DNA from: Reinekea sp. G2M2-21
Lineage (GTDB): Bacteria > Pseudomonadota > Gammaproteobacteria > Pseudomonadales > Natronospirillaceae
DNA: 64,000 nucleotides
Assembly (NCBI RefSeq): GCF_015687175.1
Contig: NZ_JADPQG010000004.1
Location: 62,001-126,000 of the forward strand
Direction of reading: 5' to 3'
Position 1 is the stretch's first letter; each line of letters starts with the position of its first letter. Under the pieces are notes generated by a model. That model saw only the letters and a program-made list of their open reading frames with translations, did no database searches and was not told the DNA's origin. A program made the translations under genes and the position numbers. Shown piece after piece: positions 54,256 through 63,747 of the stretch.

Positions 54256-54444
54256 AAGTGGCGCCACTCGTATAAGTGTTATTTCCATGCGAGTAAGGGA
54301 TTCATAGGGTATTGATGATGGCTGGGTGCTGGCTTTTTACAGAGCGTTCGGAAAAGGGATATTTTTCTTGCAGGCGCAAGTAGTCACTACTCTGTATTGT
54401 GATGATGCAAAATTTGTACTTTAAAAGGAAGGCAAGGGGGAATC

Positions 54445-54699
54445 ATGTCTCGTTACAAAGTCAGAAAACTATACGAAATTGTGCTCAGCATAATTGCAAC
54501 CGCCATCGGTGTGGTGCTCTTAAAATACTTCAAATACCCCGCTTGGGGTGTTCCGTTTTTATGTTGGGGCTCGTTTTGGTGCTTGTACGCAACCATTTAC
54601 TTTCTTTTCGAATATGAAGAGGATGATGCTGGCAGTTCAGGTCTATTTAACTTCAATGCGGGTCAGGTGGATAGCGAAAAATACAGGCGTATCAAGTAA
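54445..54699 (+). CDS. Small two-helix membrane protein
   Basis: 84 residues from an ATG with AAGGGGGAA upstream. Two hydrophobic helices (LSIIATAIGVVLLKYF and GVPFLCWGSFWCLYATIYFLF) and an acidic C-terminus. Not recognised. Confidence 0.65.
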   Translation: MSRYKVRKLYEIVLSIIATAIGVVLLKYFKYPAWGVPFLCWGSFWCLYATIYFLFEYEEDDAGSSGLFNFNAGQVDSEKYRRIK

Positions 54700-54788
54700 A
54701 ATGCTCTTACCATCCAGCACATACAATGTCAGGGTAGGTGTTAATAACCGTCTTCCTATGATGAAGCAGATAGCGTTGAGTGAGTCGT

Positions 54789-55541
54789 ATGGATTTCAAT
54801 GAGTATTTTTCGAAAGAACAGATTGTTGCGCTCATTGAACGAGACTTTCCATTTATCGCAAGACCAGCCGACGATGAATTATTTGCCGTTGACTCAAATG
54901 ATCTGATGAGACGTATTCTGTCAAAGGAATTTTCTGCTATCAGAGGTGATCAGCTCAGCAGCGAGGAACTTTATTGCTTCTACAACGAATTTGGAACGAT
55001 ATCGAGCACTGCAGTGCAGTGGATCTTTCCCTCATTTATCAGACTTATTGTTCATGAACCGAGTTCGTTTGACCCGTTGCTAGTGTCCTGAGTCAGAAGT
55101 TCGCATGAATTCAGCGTGCCATTCAAGTTCTAAAGCTAGACGTGTCTCGCAGTCAATGGTTATTCCATTGGCAAGAGACAGAACGACGCTAGAGAGCTTG
55201 AATGTCGCGCCCGAAGGGAGCGAATGGGAAACACTATTACAGCGTTGCTCTTCTTGAAAAGATCTCGATATTCTCTACGAAGAGCGCCTTGTACTAGCGC
55301 TTCCCATTCGCTCTGAAACTATACGAACTTCCGACTCAGGACACTAGATGCATTTGTTTTCTATTTTGAACATCCTGAGTTTGAAGAGCCCAAGTCTGCG
55401 TACTGCTTTAATTGGCTTACAGTAACTCAGGCAGAAACCCTGTGTCGTGTATTGGATTATCTCTCTCGAGAGACGGATCAAATCGTATCGATAGCGATTG
55501 AAAACGTAACGAAGTTCGGTGACATAAACGCTGAAGGGTAG
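54789..55541 (+). pseudogene. Gene split by a MITE; intact product would be 162 residues
   Basis: The frame from ATG 54789 runs to PLL and is then cut by the element at 55081. Removing 264 bp (55081-55344) joins TTG-C to TA-GAT. The frame continues LLDAFVFYFEHPEFEEPKSA...NWLTVTQAETLCRVL...SIAIENVTKFGDINAEG to the stop at 55539-55541. The restored protein is 162 residues and resembles DUF6714 in layout (uncertain). As it stands, the product ends two residues into the element. Confidence 0.9.
55080..55347 (+). mobile_element. MITE, 264 bp, with 26-bp terminal inverted repeats
   Basis: Left end TAGTGTCCTGAGTCAGAAGT... and right end (reverse complement) TAGTGTCCTGAGTCGGAAGT... match over 26 bp with two mismatches. 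The outermost TA (or CTAG) is the duplicated target, consistent with an IS630/Tc1-mariner type TA insertion. Inside are two long hairpins: a nested palindrome at 55122-55195 and a perfect 13-bp inverted repeat GAGCGAATGGGAA / TTCCCATTCGCTC (55219-55231 and 55301-55313). It has no ORF. Two partial copies lie at 7914-7961 and 42014-42162. Confidence 0.92.
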
Positions 55542-55649
55542 GATAGACTCAACGCGTCAGAGCACACTCATTTCGGGGCCAACGATCCCTTTGATAAAAA
55601 TACACCGTCCTGGATAAAACTCGACGTGAAACCTGGAGATCGAATAAAC

Positions 55650-56150
55650 ATGATGCAAACCGAACGTTTACTTTTGCGGGAGTTCACCATTGATGACGCA
55701 GGGTTTATACATGAGCTGATGAATTCACCCTTGTATATCAAGAATATTGGCGATCGCAACATTCATTCGCTTGGTGCCGCCGAGGCGTTTTTAACAGACA
55801 AACTCATCCGTAGTTACACCGTAAATGGCTATGGTTTGTATGCGGTTGTGTTACGCGAAACGCAGGAAGTTATTGGCATGTCGGGTCTGGTTCGGCGGGA
55901 AAATCTGCCATCGGCCGATATCGGCTTTGGTTTTCTGCCGGGCTTCATGGGGCAGGGGTATGCTTATGAATCCGCGCAGCGGGTTATGGCGTATGCCAAA
56001 AACGAATTGCAGCTTAGCCCGATTCTGGCCATTACCAGTCTGGACAATGAGCGATCCATCCGATTATTGCGCAAATTGGGGCTGCACCATCAACGGGTTA
56101 TTGATTGGGAAGGTGAAGATATTTACCTGTTAAGTACGCAGCCCTTTTGA
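55650..56150 (+). CDS. RimJ/RimL-type N-acetyltransferase
   Basis: 166 residues from the ATG at 55650 with GGAG upstream. It starts MMQTERLLLREFTIDD, typical of the RimJ/L group, with the CoA motif GFLPGFMGQGYAYESAQR and then NERSIRLLRKLGL. Acetylates protein N-termini or small amines; substrate unknown. It converges on the DeoR gene. Confidence 0.88.
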   Translation: MMQTERLLLREFTIDDAGFIHELMNSPLYIKNIGDRNIHSLGAAEAFLTDKLIRSYTVNGYGLYAVVLRETQEVIGMSGLVRRENLPSADIGFGFLPGFMGQGYAYESAQRVMAYAKNELQLSPILAITSLDNERSIRLLRKLGLHHQRVIDWEGEDIYLLSTQPF

Positions 56151-56171
56151 GCCTACTCAGGTGTATTAGTG

Positions 56172-56939
56172 TCAGACCAGGAACACCTGAACATTGTTTT
56201 TCAACAGTGTCTCAACCATGGCCGGGTCGGCACTCTTACCTGTGATCACAATGTCCAGTTCGGCCAGGGTAAACATGGATATACCGCCAAACACACCGAC
56301 TTTATCCGCATCCACCAAGGCAATGACCTTGTCGGCGTATTGCAACATTTTCTTTTCTTCCATGAATGCCAATAGGGCAGACTTAGTCAGGCCTGCCTCG
56401 GTCAAGCCATCACCGCTGACGATCATATAGCGGCCCTGATACGACACGTTGGTATCGGGCGACACCAGTAGGCTCTGGCTTTTAATATATTGCCCGCCTA
56501 ACACGACCAGGTGCGGGAAATCCTGAGAGATCAGGTAAATCAACAGTGGTAAGTAATTGGAATAGACGTGAATGCTAGTATCGAGCAGGTATTTGCCCAT
56601 TAAAAAGGTCGTTCGGCCTTCCCCAATAAAAATGTTGTCTTTTTCCTGGCAGATTTCCACCGCCTTACGGGCAATGCGGTCTGACTCATCATAGTTGCTG
56701 TAGTCTGAAATATTCGGGTAGAAACCCACCATGCCGGGCGAAGCCGTGGCGGTAGGCGAGAGGATTTTTTCGGCCCCGTTACGGATTTTTTTTAATTTGC
56801 CCTCAGCGTCGAGATCCGTAATGTCCCGGCGAACCGTGGCCGGTGATGCGTCCAGCAGCTCCACCAATTCCGCGATGGTAACCAGGGAATGTTCCTGTAA
56901 GTAGTCTAGGATTTTGTTATGCCGGGCTTTTGCAGTCAC
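56172..56939 (-). CDS. DeoR-family repressor of the PTS locus
   Basis: 255 residues from a GTG. HTH at 1-57 (HNKILDYLQEHSLVTIAELVELLDASPATVRRDITDLD), followed by the DeoR sugar-phosphate sensor domain. It is divergent from the PTS genes, so it presumably represses them and responds to a phosphorylated polyol or ketose. Confidence 0.9.
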   Translation of the reverse strand: MTAKARHNKILDYLQEHSLVTIAELVELLDASPATVRRDITDLDAEGKLKKIRNGAEKILSPTATASPGMVGFYPNISDYSNYDESDRIARKAVEICQEKDNIFIGEGRTTFLMGKYLLDTSIHVYSNYLPLLIYLISQDFPHLVVLGGQYIKSQSLLVSPDTNVSYQGRYMIVSGDGLTEAGLTKSALLAFMEEKKMLQYADKVIALVDADKVGVFGGISMFTLAELDIVITGKSADPAMVETLLKNNVQVFLV

Positions 56940-57009
56940 ACTGAAAACCTATGATTAGAAGTGATTGCAAATGATTTTAGTTGATTGTTTGCTCAGGTGA
57001 AACAAAAAG

Positions 57010-57120
57010 ATGCACCAATTTTGATTTTATTTGACGATTTTTGACGTTTTAATCGCGATTTTTCTTTGTTTTTGGTGCATTTTCTCTATTTGACGTCAAT
57101 TCTAATCAGTGTTTTTGACG
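57010..57120. promoter_or_regulatory. DeoR/PTS intergenic operator region
   Basis: The gap between the divergent deoR-type and PTS genes holds a 9-bp inverted repeat ATGCACCAA (57010-57018) / TTGGTGCAT (57072-57080). TTGACG recurs at 57031, 57041, 57090 and 57115; the copy at 57090 is inside the palindrome TTGACGTCAA. This is a plausible set of repressor sites; which protein binds which is inferred. Confidence 0.6.
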
Positions 57121-57169
57121 TAAAATGATTGCTTCGTATACTCACACTCAGGTTGTGAGAGGTAAAAAA

Positions 57170-57661
57170 ATGAATAACAGTCTAATCACACATGAAACGA
57201 TCTTGCTCGATCTGAAAGCAGACACTAAAGCGGATGCTCTGCATAAAATTTGTGCGCATCTGTTTATGCTCAAGAAAACGCAGAATCCTTCGGCGCTTTA
57301 TAATGACATTATTAAGCGAGAGGATGTGGTGAGTACCTTTGCCGGTCAACACACTGCAATTCCTCATACGATTAGTCAGCACATTAATGAACCCGTTTTA
57401 TGTTTTGTCCGGTTGGCAAACGAGGACTTTACCTGGAATGGAAAAGACGAAGATGTGCGCATCATTTTTCTATTATCTGCCCCAGCCCAGGATGATTTGC
57501 AGAAACTGCGGGAATCCCAGTCGTATGTTTTCTCATCCGTTGCACAGTTGATGGGTCGCACCGAGATTGTCGATCTCTGGTTAACAACCCAAGACGAGCA
57601 AGCAATACTCGATAGTCTGCAACAAGCTTTTGAATCGAATCTCAATACAAAAACAATATAA
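57170..57661 (+). CDS. PTS IIA component (mannitol/fructose class)
   Basis: 163 residues from the ATG at 57170 with GAGAGG upstream; the frame back to 57125 has no RBS. The phospho-His is in HTAIPHTISQ. It passes phosphate from HPr to the IIB domain of the next gene. First gene of the PTS operon. Confidence 0.88.
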   Translation: MNNSLITHETILLDLKADTKADALHKICAHLFMLKKTQNPSALYNDIIKREDVVSTFAGQHTAIPHTISQHINEPVLCFVRLANEDFTWNGKDEDVRIIFLLSAPAQDDLQKLRESQSYVFSSVAQLMGRTEIVDLWLTTQDEQAILDSLQQAFESNLNTKTI

Positions 57662-57676
57662 TTTGGGGGCATAATT

Positions 57677-59053
57677 ATGTCAGTTAACAATATGAAAGTC
57701 GGCGTTCAGTCGTTCGGACGTTTCCTCAGTGGCATGGTGATGCCGAACATCGGTGCATTTATTGCCTGGGGTTTGCTCACTGCACTGTTCATTCCTACCG
57801 GTTGGTGGCCAAACGAGAATCTGTCGACGTTGGTCGGTCCGATGATTCTGAATTTGCTGCCGCTGTTGATCGGTTATACCGGCGGTAAAATCGTCGGTGG
57901 TGAACGTGGTGCGGTTGCCGGTGCAGTGACGACGATGGGTGTTATTGTCGGTACCAGCATTCCTATGTTCCTTGGCGCCATGGTCGCCGGTCCGTTAGGT
58001 GGCTTGGTCATCAAGAAGTTTGATGAGCAGGTGCACGGTAAAGTTAAGCCTGGGTTTGAAATGCTGGTGAACAACTTCTCGTTGGGCATTTTATCCATGC
58101 TGACCGCTCTGTTGGCCTACGTGGTGATTGGTCCTGTCGTGGAAGTGATTACCAATGCATTGGGCAACGCCGTGGGTTGGGTGGTAGACCGTTCATTACT
58201 GCCCCTGGTTTCTATCATTGTGGAACCGGCAAAAATTTTGTTCTTAAATAACGCCATTAACCATGGTGTGTTTACACCGCTCGGTGCGCAACAGGTTGAA
58301 GAAGCAGGCAAGTCTATCTTCTTCCTGATTGAAACCAACCCGGGTCCAGGTTTGGGTATCCTGTTGGCGTACATGTTCGTGGGTAAAGGCATGGCACAGA
58401 AGTCAGCCTACGGTGCCAGTATTATTCACTTTTTGGGCGGTATCCACGAAATCTACTTCCCTTATATCTTAATGAAGCCAAAGCTGATTCTGGCTGTGAT
58501 TGCCGGTGGTATGGCTGGCGTTGCGTTCAATATGATGACAGGCAATGCGTTGGTAGGTCCACCATCTCCGGGTTCAGTTTTCGCTCTGGCATTGATGTCG
58601 ACTAAAGGCGTCGGTTTGTTGCTGACGATGGCGTCGATCATAGTCGCTGCAACAACGTCATTCTTGGTGGCTTCTATTTTAATCCGTAACGACGCGGCAT
58701 CTTCTGACGATCTGGAAGCTGCGCAAGCGGCCGTTCAAGCCAACAAAGCGCAAGCGAAAGGTCAAGTGGCTTTCTCTGCTCGCAATGTTCGTAAAATCGT
58801 TGTGGCGTGCGATGCGGGTATGGGTTCATCAGCAATGGGTGCAACGGTATTACGTGGCAAAATTAAAGATGCGGGTCTGGACATTCATGTGACGAATGCG
58901 GCGATCAACGATTTAGACGACGCCGATATCGTGATTACACAACGTGAGTTGTCGGATCGGGCAAAAGCAAAACTGCCCCACGCGCATCACGTGAGTATTG
59001 GTAATTTCATGGACGCCAGCGTCTACGACGATCTGGTCTCCAGCTTGGTGTAA
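57677..59053 (+). CDS. PTS IICB permease, mannitol type (MtlA-like, no IIA)
   Basis: 458 residues. The IIC membrane domain (about 1-340) has the MtlA pattern GRFLSGMVMPNIGAFIAWGLLTALF and a GGIHEIYFPY-type motif. The IIB domain (about 370-458) has the phospho-Cys in VVACDAGMGSSAMGATVLR. E. coli MtlA carries its own IIA; here IIA comes from the preceding gene and/or the fused protein downstream. It takes up and phosphorylates a hexitol, probably mannitol. Confidence 0.9.
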   Translation: MSVNNMKVGVQSFGRFLSGMVMPNIGAFIAWGLLTALFIPTGWWPNENLSTLVGPMILNLLPLLIGYTGGKIVGGERGAVAGAVTTMGVIVGTSIPMFLGAMVAGPLGGLVIKKFDEQVHGKVKPGFEMLVNNFSLGILSMLTALLAYVVIGPVVEVITNALGNAVGWVVDRSLLPLVSIIVEPAKILFLNNAINHGVFTPLGAQQVEEAGKSIFFLIETNPGPGLGILLAYMFVGKGMAQKSAYGASIIHFLGGIHEIYFPYILMKPKLILAVIAGGMAGVAFNMMTGNALVGPPSPGSVFALALMSTKGVGLLLTMASIIVAATTSFLVASILIRNDAASSDDLEAAQAAVQANKAQAKGQVAFSARNVRKIVVACDAGMGSSAMGATVLRGKIKDAGLDIHVTNAAINDLDDADIVITQRELSDRAKAKLPHAHHVSIGNFMDASVYDDLVSSLV

Positions 59054-59061
59054 TTGGAAAG

Positions 59062-59094
59062 CCGGTGTGGGCAGTATAAGGCTGCTCATACCGG
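59062..59094 (+). terminator. Stem-loop after the IICB gene (possible attenuator)
   Basis: 13-bp stem with G-U pairs (CCGGTGTGGGCAG / CTGCTCATACCGG) around a 7-nt loop. A T-run follows only after about 20 nt, so it is more likely partial termination or message stabilisation than a strong terminator. It lies in the 259-bp gap before the IIA-HPr-EI gene. Confidence 0.5.
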
Positions 59095-59312
59095 GTCTGG
59101 CGAGCTTACTTTTTAATAAATGAAGTTTGACCGATCGCCTAAGTGAGATTAACCCGAAGTACTTTTAACCGAAAAAAAATAACAGAGTAAAAAACTTAGA
59201 ACAAAAAACTGAAAAGAAAGAGGGTGATTGTCTGCGCTGGTTCGCAGGCGAACCATGGGAAATGCGACGGTATCAATACGCTTTCCTTAATTTGACTGAA
59301 CAGTAAAACGGG

Positions 59313-61961
59313 ATGCATATGTCCTTTATCAAGAATTTAATCGGTGGTGCCAAGAAGCCTGAAGCCAATCAGCAGGTTGCTATCGAAGACGTGACACACC
59401 TAGAGTCAATGCCAGATACGAAGCCAGATACAGCGGCTGGGGCAGACTCACTGTTGGCGGTGTCACCAGAACAGATCCTACTCAATCAACGCTTTTCAGA
59501 TAAAACATCTGTGTTATCGGTCATCGCTGAGAAGATGCTGACGTTGGGTTTGGTATCAGAAAATTACTTGCCGGCGTTGGTCGCGCGGGAAGAGAAAGTC
59601 AGTACCTATTTAATTAATGGCGTTGCCATTCCTCATGGTGTGAATGAAGCCAAACCTCTGGTGTTAAAAACCGGTGTCGTTATCGTGCAGGTACCCGAAG
59701 GCGTGGTTTGGAATGATAACGGTGATGTCGCTAAACTTATTGTTGGAATTGCCGCCGCTGGGTCTGAGCATTTAAGTCTGTTACAAACACTGACCACCGT
59801 GGTAATGGACGACGCTTTGGCCCTCGAGTTGGCCCAAACAACAGACCCGGCGGCGATTATTTCAGCACTGGGTGCAGATCTGGCTGCCGAGCATGTCTGC
59901 GAAGATGATTTCGCCGTATCAGCCCAGGCCCTCGTCATCGACGAAGCTGGTATGCATGCTCGGCCGGCCAGTTTAATTGCGGAGCACGCGGAGCAATTCA
60001 TTGGCACCGAGATTCGGATTCGTAATGGCGAACGCACGGCCAACGCAAAATCGATGGCATCTGTCTTGTCGATGGGTGCAAAGAAAGGTGACCAACTGGT
60101 GGTCTCTGCTCAGGGTGACGCGGCAGATGATGCTGTACACAGTTTATGTGAGTTAATTGATGCCGGGCTGGACGGTGATGACTCGGAAAATGCGACCGCA
60201 ACGTACAGTGCTCTTGCCGGATTATCTGGATTAGACAACCCGGTTGGAAATCGTTTATTGAAAGGGTCTGCAGCATCGCCGGGTATTGCCACTGCGCCAG
60301 CGTTTGTCTTGGCTTCAACTTCAGTCGAAATTGATAAAGACGGTACCGACCCCGTTGACGAGTCACGCTTTTTGGCCGCTGCGCTGGAAAAAGCCGCGTT
60401 GCAAATCGACGAACTGCAGCAGAAGCTGCAAGCAAAAGCGCCGAAAGAAGCCGCTATTTTAAAAGCTCAAAAGCAGTTGCTGAAAGACGACACCATTGTG
60501 GCTGACAGCCATAAATTGGTCAGTCATGGCAGCAGCGCAGCCTGGGCTTGGCATCAGTCAGTTCAACGCCAAATAGATTCACTATCCACGGTAGACGATG
60601 AGCGTATTCGTGCGCGCGTCGCAGACATGGTGGATATCCGCGATCGGGTCATTGCGATTTTGCAGCCGTCATCGGCTACATTGGCCTACCCGAAATCGGA
60701 TTTCATATTACTGGCGCGGGATTTAACGCCGTCACAAACCGCCGGGTTGGAAGGTTTACCCATCAAAGGTATCTGCACAGAATTGGGCGGACCGAACAGC
60801 CACATGGCGATATTGGCCCGCGCCCTGGGTATTCCAGCGATCGTTGGTTTGGGGGCGGACAATCTGGCCGGTGTTACACAAAAAACGCCGGTGGTCATAG
60901 ACCCGCAAAGCTCCGTACTGGTCATAGAACCGGATGCTGCGACATTGGCGCAGTCAGCGGAACGCCTGCAAACCTGGCAGGCGATTCGCAAAGCTCAAGA
61001 TGCCTGTAAGCATGAACCGGCTACAACCCGTGATGGTCGCAAGATTCACGTCGTTTGTAACATCGCCAAACCTCAGGATGCCGCCGGTATTCTGGACAAT
61101 GGTGGTGAAGGTGCGGGCTTATTGCGAACTGAATTTCTGTTTGAAGCCGCGTCGGTTGAACCGACTGTCGCGGAACAAATGGATGCATTGAAAGCCATTG
61201 TCACGTCGTTAGGTTCCCGTCAATTGGTGGTCCGAACGGCGGATATTGGTGGCGACAAACCGGTGTCGTGGATGAATATGGCTCATGAAGACAATCCTTT
61301 CCTGGGCGTGCGGGGCATTCGATTGTCGTTTAAACATGAAGATATGTTCCGTCGCCAACTGGAAGCCATTTATCGAACCGCGATGTGGCAATGGCAGGAA
61401 AGTGGTGAATGCGGTTTGCACATTATGTTTCCGATGATCGCGAAAATGTCGGAATGGCAAAAAGCCCGAGACATTGCAAACGATGTGCGTACGCAACTTG
61501 GTGCACCCGTGTTGCCGCTGGGCATTATGATCGAAGTGCCTTCGGCGGTGCTGATCGCGGATCATCTCGCCAAAGAAGTCGACTTTTTCTCTGTCGGCTC
61601 CAATGACCTGACGCAGTACACCCTGGCGATGGATCGGTTACATCCAGAACTGTGTTGCGAAGCCGACAGCTATCATCCAGCGCTGTTACGCATGATTGAA
61701 ATGACTGTGAAAGCGGCAGATGCCAACGGTAAATGGGTGGGTGTGTGCGGCAACATGGCCGCCGATCCGAACATTGCGGCTTTATTGGTCGGTCTGGGCG
61801 TTCACGAACTATCGGTCAGCCCGGCTAATGTGCCGTCGGTGAAAAACATTATTCGATCTGTGTCGTTTGCCAAGTTGCAGGCAAAGGCTCAGAAAGCGCT
61901 CTCACTCGGCAGTTCCGAAGCCGTGATGGCGTTGTACCAGAACCATGACGATTTGCTGTAA
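59313..61961 (+). CDS. Multiphosphoryl transfer protein: IIA-HPr-Enzyme I fusion
   Basis: 882 residues from ATG 59313 (a second ATG at 59319). IIA domain (about 50-195) with His108 in AIPHG; HPr (about 205-295) with His215 in GMHARPAS; Enzyme I (about 310-870) with the phospho-His497 in GGPNSHMAI and the PEP-binding TEFLF and FSVGSNDLTQY blocks. It carries the whole general phosphorelay from PEP for this sugar, like FruB/FPr proteins. With the free IIA gene upstream, the locus has two IIA domains for one IIB. Confidence 0.93.
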   Translation: MHMSFIKNLIGGAKKPEANQQVAIEDVTHLESMPDTKPDTAAGADSLLAVSPEQILLNQRFSDKTSVLSVIAEKMLTLGLVSENYLPALVAREEKVSTYLINGVAIPHGVNEAKPLVLKTGVVIVQVPEGVVWNDNGDVAKLIVGIAAAGSEHLSLLQTLTTVVMDDALALELAQTTDPAAIISALGADLAAEHVCEDDFAVSAQALVIDEAGMHARPASLIAEHAEQFIGTEIRIRNGERTANAKSMASVLSMGAKKGDQLVVSAQGDAADDAVHSLCELIDAGLDGDDSENATATYSALAGLSGLDNPVGNRLLKGSAASPGIATAPAFVLASTSVEIDKDGTDPVDESRFLAAALEKAALQIDELQQKLQAKAPKEAAILKAQKQLLKDDTIVADSHKLVSHGSSAAWAWHQSVQRQIDSLSTVDDERIRARVADMVDIRDRVIAILQPSSATLAYPKSDFILLARDLTPSQTAGLEGLPIKGICTELGGPNSHMAILARALGIPAIVGLGADNLAGVTQKTPVVIDPQSSVLVIEPDAATLAQSAERLQTWQAIRKAQDACKHEPATTRDGRKIHVVCNIAKPQDAAGILDNGGEGAGLLRTEFLFEAASVEPTVAEQMDALKAIVTSLGSRQLVVRTADIGGDKPVSWMNMAHEDNPFLGVRGIRLSFKHEDMFRRQLEAIYRTAMWQWQESGECGLHIMFPMIAKMSEWQKARDIANDVRTQLGAPVLPLGIMIEVPSAVLIADHLAKEVDFFSVGSNDLTQYTLAMDRLHPELCCEADSYHPALLRMIEMTVKAADANGKWVGVCGNMAADPNIAALLVGLGVHELSVSPANVPSVKNIIRSVSFAKLQAKAQKALSLGSSEAVMALYQNHDDLL

Positions 61962-62004
61962 GCAGATTTCAATTGCACAAAATAATTTGAATCAGGTGAT
62001 AAAC

Positions 62005-63747
62005 ATGACGAGCCAATACGAAAAGTACCAACAACTTGTACAACCCATTCCGGCGACCACTGCGACCTGGAATATGTACGGTGCCGGTGTGGAAAACATC
62101 GGTAAAAACAACGCCCCGGAAACTTTTGAAGTGCCCAAGCCTGCCGCGAATCAATTGCTGGTTCGCGTGGACGCGGTGGGACTTTGTTTTTCCGATGTGA
62201 AACTGATTAATCAGGGCAGTCAGCACCCGAAGCTGTATAACCGCGATCTCACCAAAGAGCCAACGCGTTTGGGGCATGAAGCCACACTGACCGTCATTGA
62301 AGTCGGCGCGGAATTGCAGAACCAATTTAAGGTCGGGGAACGCTACGCCATGCAGCCGGATATTTATCAAGACGGTAAGAGCACGGCTTATGGTTACACG
62401 GTTCCGGGTGGCTTAACGCAATACCATTTGATTGGTCCTGAAATTCTCGACACCGACCATGGTTCCTGTTTGTTGAAAGTCTCTGACCAGCTCGGTTTTG
62501 CCGAAGCCGCTTTGTTGGAACCATGGGGCTGCGTTTGGGCTTCCTATACGCAACGTCGTCGACTGGAACCAAAGCAGGGCGGTGTCATGTGGATTGTTGG
62601 CCAGCCTGACGATGCAACGGTTTATGGTTTTTCCAAAGGGTTGGAAGCACCAGCCACGGTTGTATTGACCAACGTGCCTGACGCCCTGCGCTCGCTGGTG
62701 GAAAAGAAAGCCAAGAAAGTCGTTGTACGAAATGACATCACATTAGATTCATTACCGGCGGCCGTAGAAGAATTTACCGCAGGTGCAGGCTTCGATGATA
62801 TCGTGGCGCTGTCACCTTCCTCCTCAAACGCGTTAACCACTATTGCCAAGTATGTTGCACGTCGCGGTACGTTGAACATGGTGGGTAAGAAACCTCTCGA
62901 CGGTTTGGTCGACGCCGATGTGGGTCGCCTGCACTATGACTATGTCGCTTTTATTGGTAACAGTGGCGAAGATATTGCCGACTCGTATGGAGAAGAACGT
63001 AACCGTTGTGATTTACGCAAAGATGGTTTCGCGGTATTTGTCGGCGCCGGTGGTCCTATGGGGCAAATGCATGTGCAACGTGCCATTGAGAAAAAGGACG
63101 GTCCTCGTCAGGTGATCGTGACCGATATCAATGATCAGCGCCTCGCGGAAATTGAAGCGCGTTTCGCATCACTGACGGACAAAAACAATTGCGAACTGAT
63201 TACTTACAACCCCATTGATAACCCAGTTTCGTTACCGGAGTTTGTTAAGCAACACTCCAATAACGAAGGCGCTGATGATGTCGTGGTGTGTGTACCGAAT
63301 GCCGGCATTATGGCTGAGTCGGCCACCTTTATGAAAAAAGACGGGATGCTGGTGCTGTTTGCCGGTGTGCCGAACGGTACGCTTGCGCCGGTCGATTTCA
63401 GTTCGGTTTATCTCGACAACGCCCAGTATACCGGCACCTCTGGTTTGACCATTGAAGATCAGACCGTGGTGATGGATAACACCGTGGCCGGAAATATTGC
63501 GCCAGCAATCTGTGTGGCCGCTATTGGTGGCATGAACGTCGCCAAAGCTGGTATCGAAGCTATGATCGACGCGCGTTACCCCGGTAAGATTTTGATTTTC
63601 CCTCAGCTGGCAGATTTACCGTTACTGGGATTGGATGAATTAGCAGAGCAATTACCAGACGTCGCTGCCGCACTTGGGGCCGGTAACACCTGGAACGTCG
63701 ATGCCGAAAAAGCCTTGTTTGAAGCCTATATGAAGGAAACGGCATGA
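62005..63747 (+). CDS. Long zinc-dependent (MDR) dehydrogenase, polyol-phosphate type
   Basis: 580 residues from the ATG at 62005 (AGGTGA upstream). N-terminal MDR zinc domain: catalytic Cys in GLCFSDV and His-Glu in LGHEA. Then come two Rossmann-like segments: MWIVGQPDD (about 195) and FAVFVGAGGPMGQMHVQRA (about 345), the latter with a canonical GxGxxG. Ordinary MDR enzymes are 340-410 residues, so this one has an extra 170-residue block between zinc domain and cofactor site. By position it oxidises the hexitol phosphate made by the PTS. Confidence 0.82.
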   Translation: MTSQYEKYQQLVQPIPATTATWNMYGAGVENIGKNNAPETFEVPKPAANQLLVRVDAVGLCFSDVKLINQGSQHPKLYNRDLTKEPTRLGHEATLTVIEVGAELQNQFKVGERYAMQPDIYQDGKSTAYGYTVPGGLTQYHLIGPEILDTDHGSCLLKVSDQLGFAEAALLEPWGCVWASYTQRRRLEPKQGGVMWIVGQPDDATVYGFSKGLEAPATVVLTNVPDALRSLVEKKAKKVVVRNDITLDSLPAAVEEFTAGAGFDDIVALSPSSSNALTTIAKYVARRGTLNMVGKKPLDGLVDADVGRLHYDYVAFIGNSGEDIADSYGEERNRCDLRKDGFAVFVGAGGPMGQMHVQRAIEKKDGPRQVIVTDINDQRLAEIEARFASLTDKNNCELITYNPIDNPVSLPEFVKQHSNNEGADDVVVCVPNAGIMAESATFMKKDGMLVLFAGVPNGTLAPVDFSSVYLDNAQYTGTSGLTIEDQTVVMDNTVAGNIAPAICVAAIGGMNVAKAGIEAMIDARYPGKILIFPQLADLPLLGLDELAEQLPDVAAALGAGNTWNVDAEKALFEAYMKETA

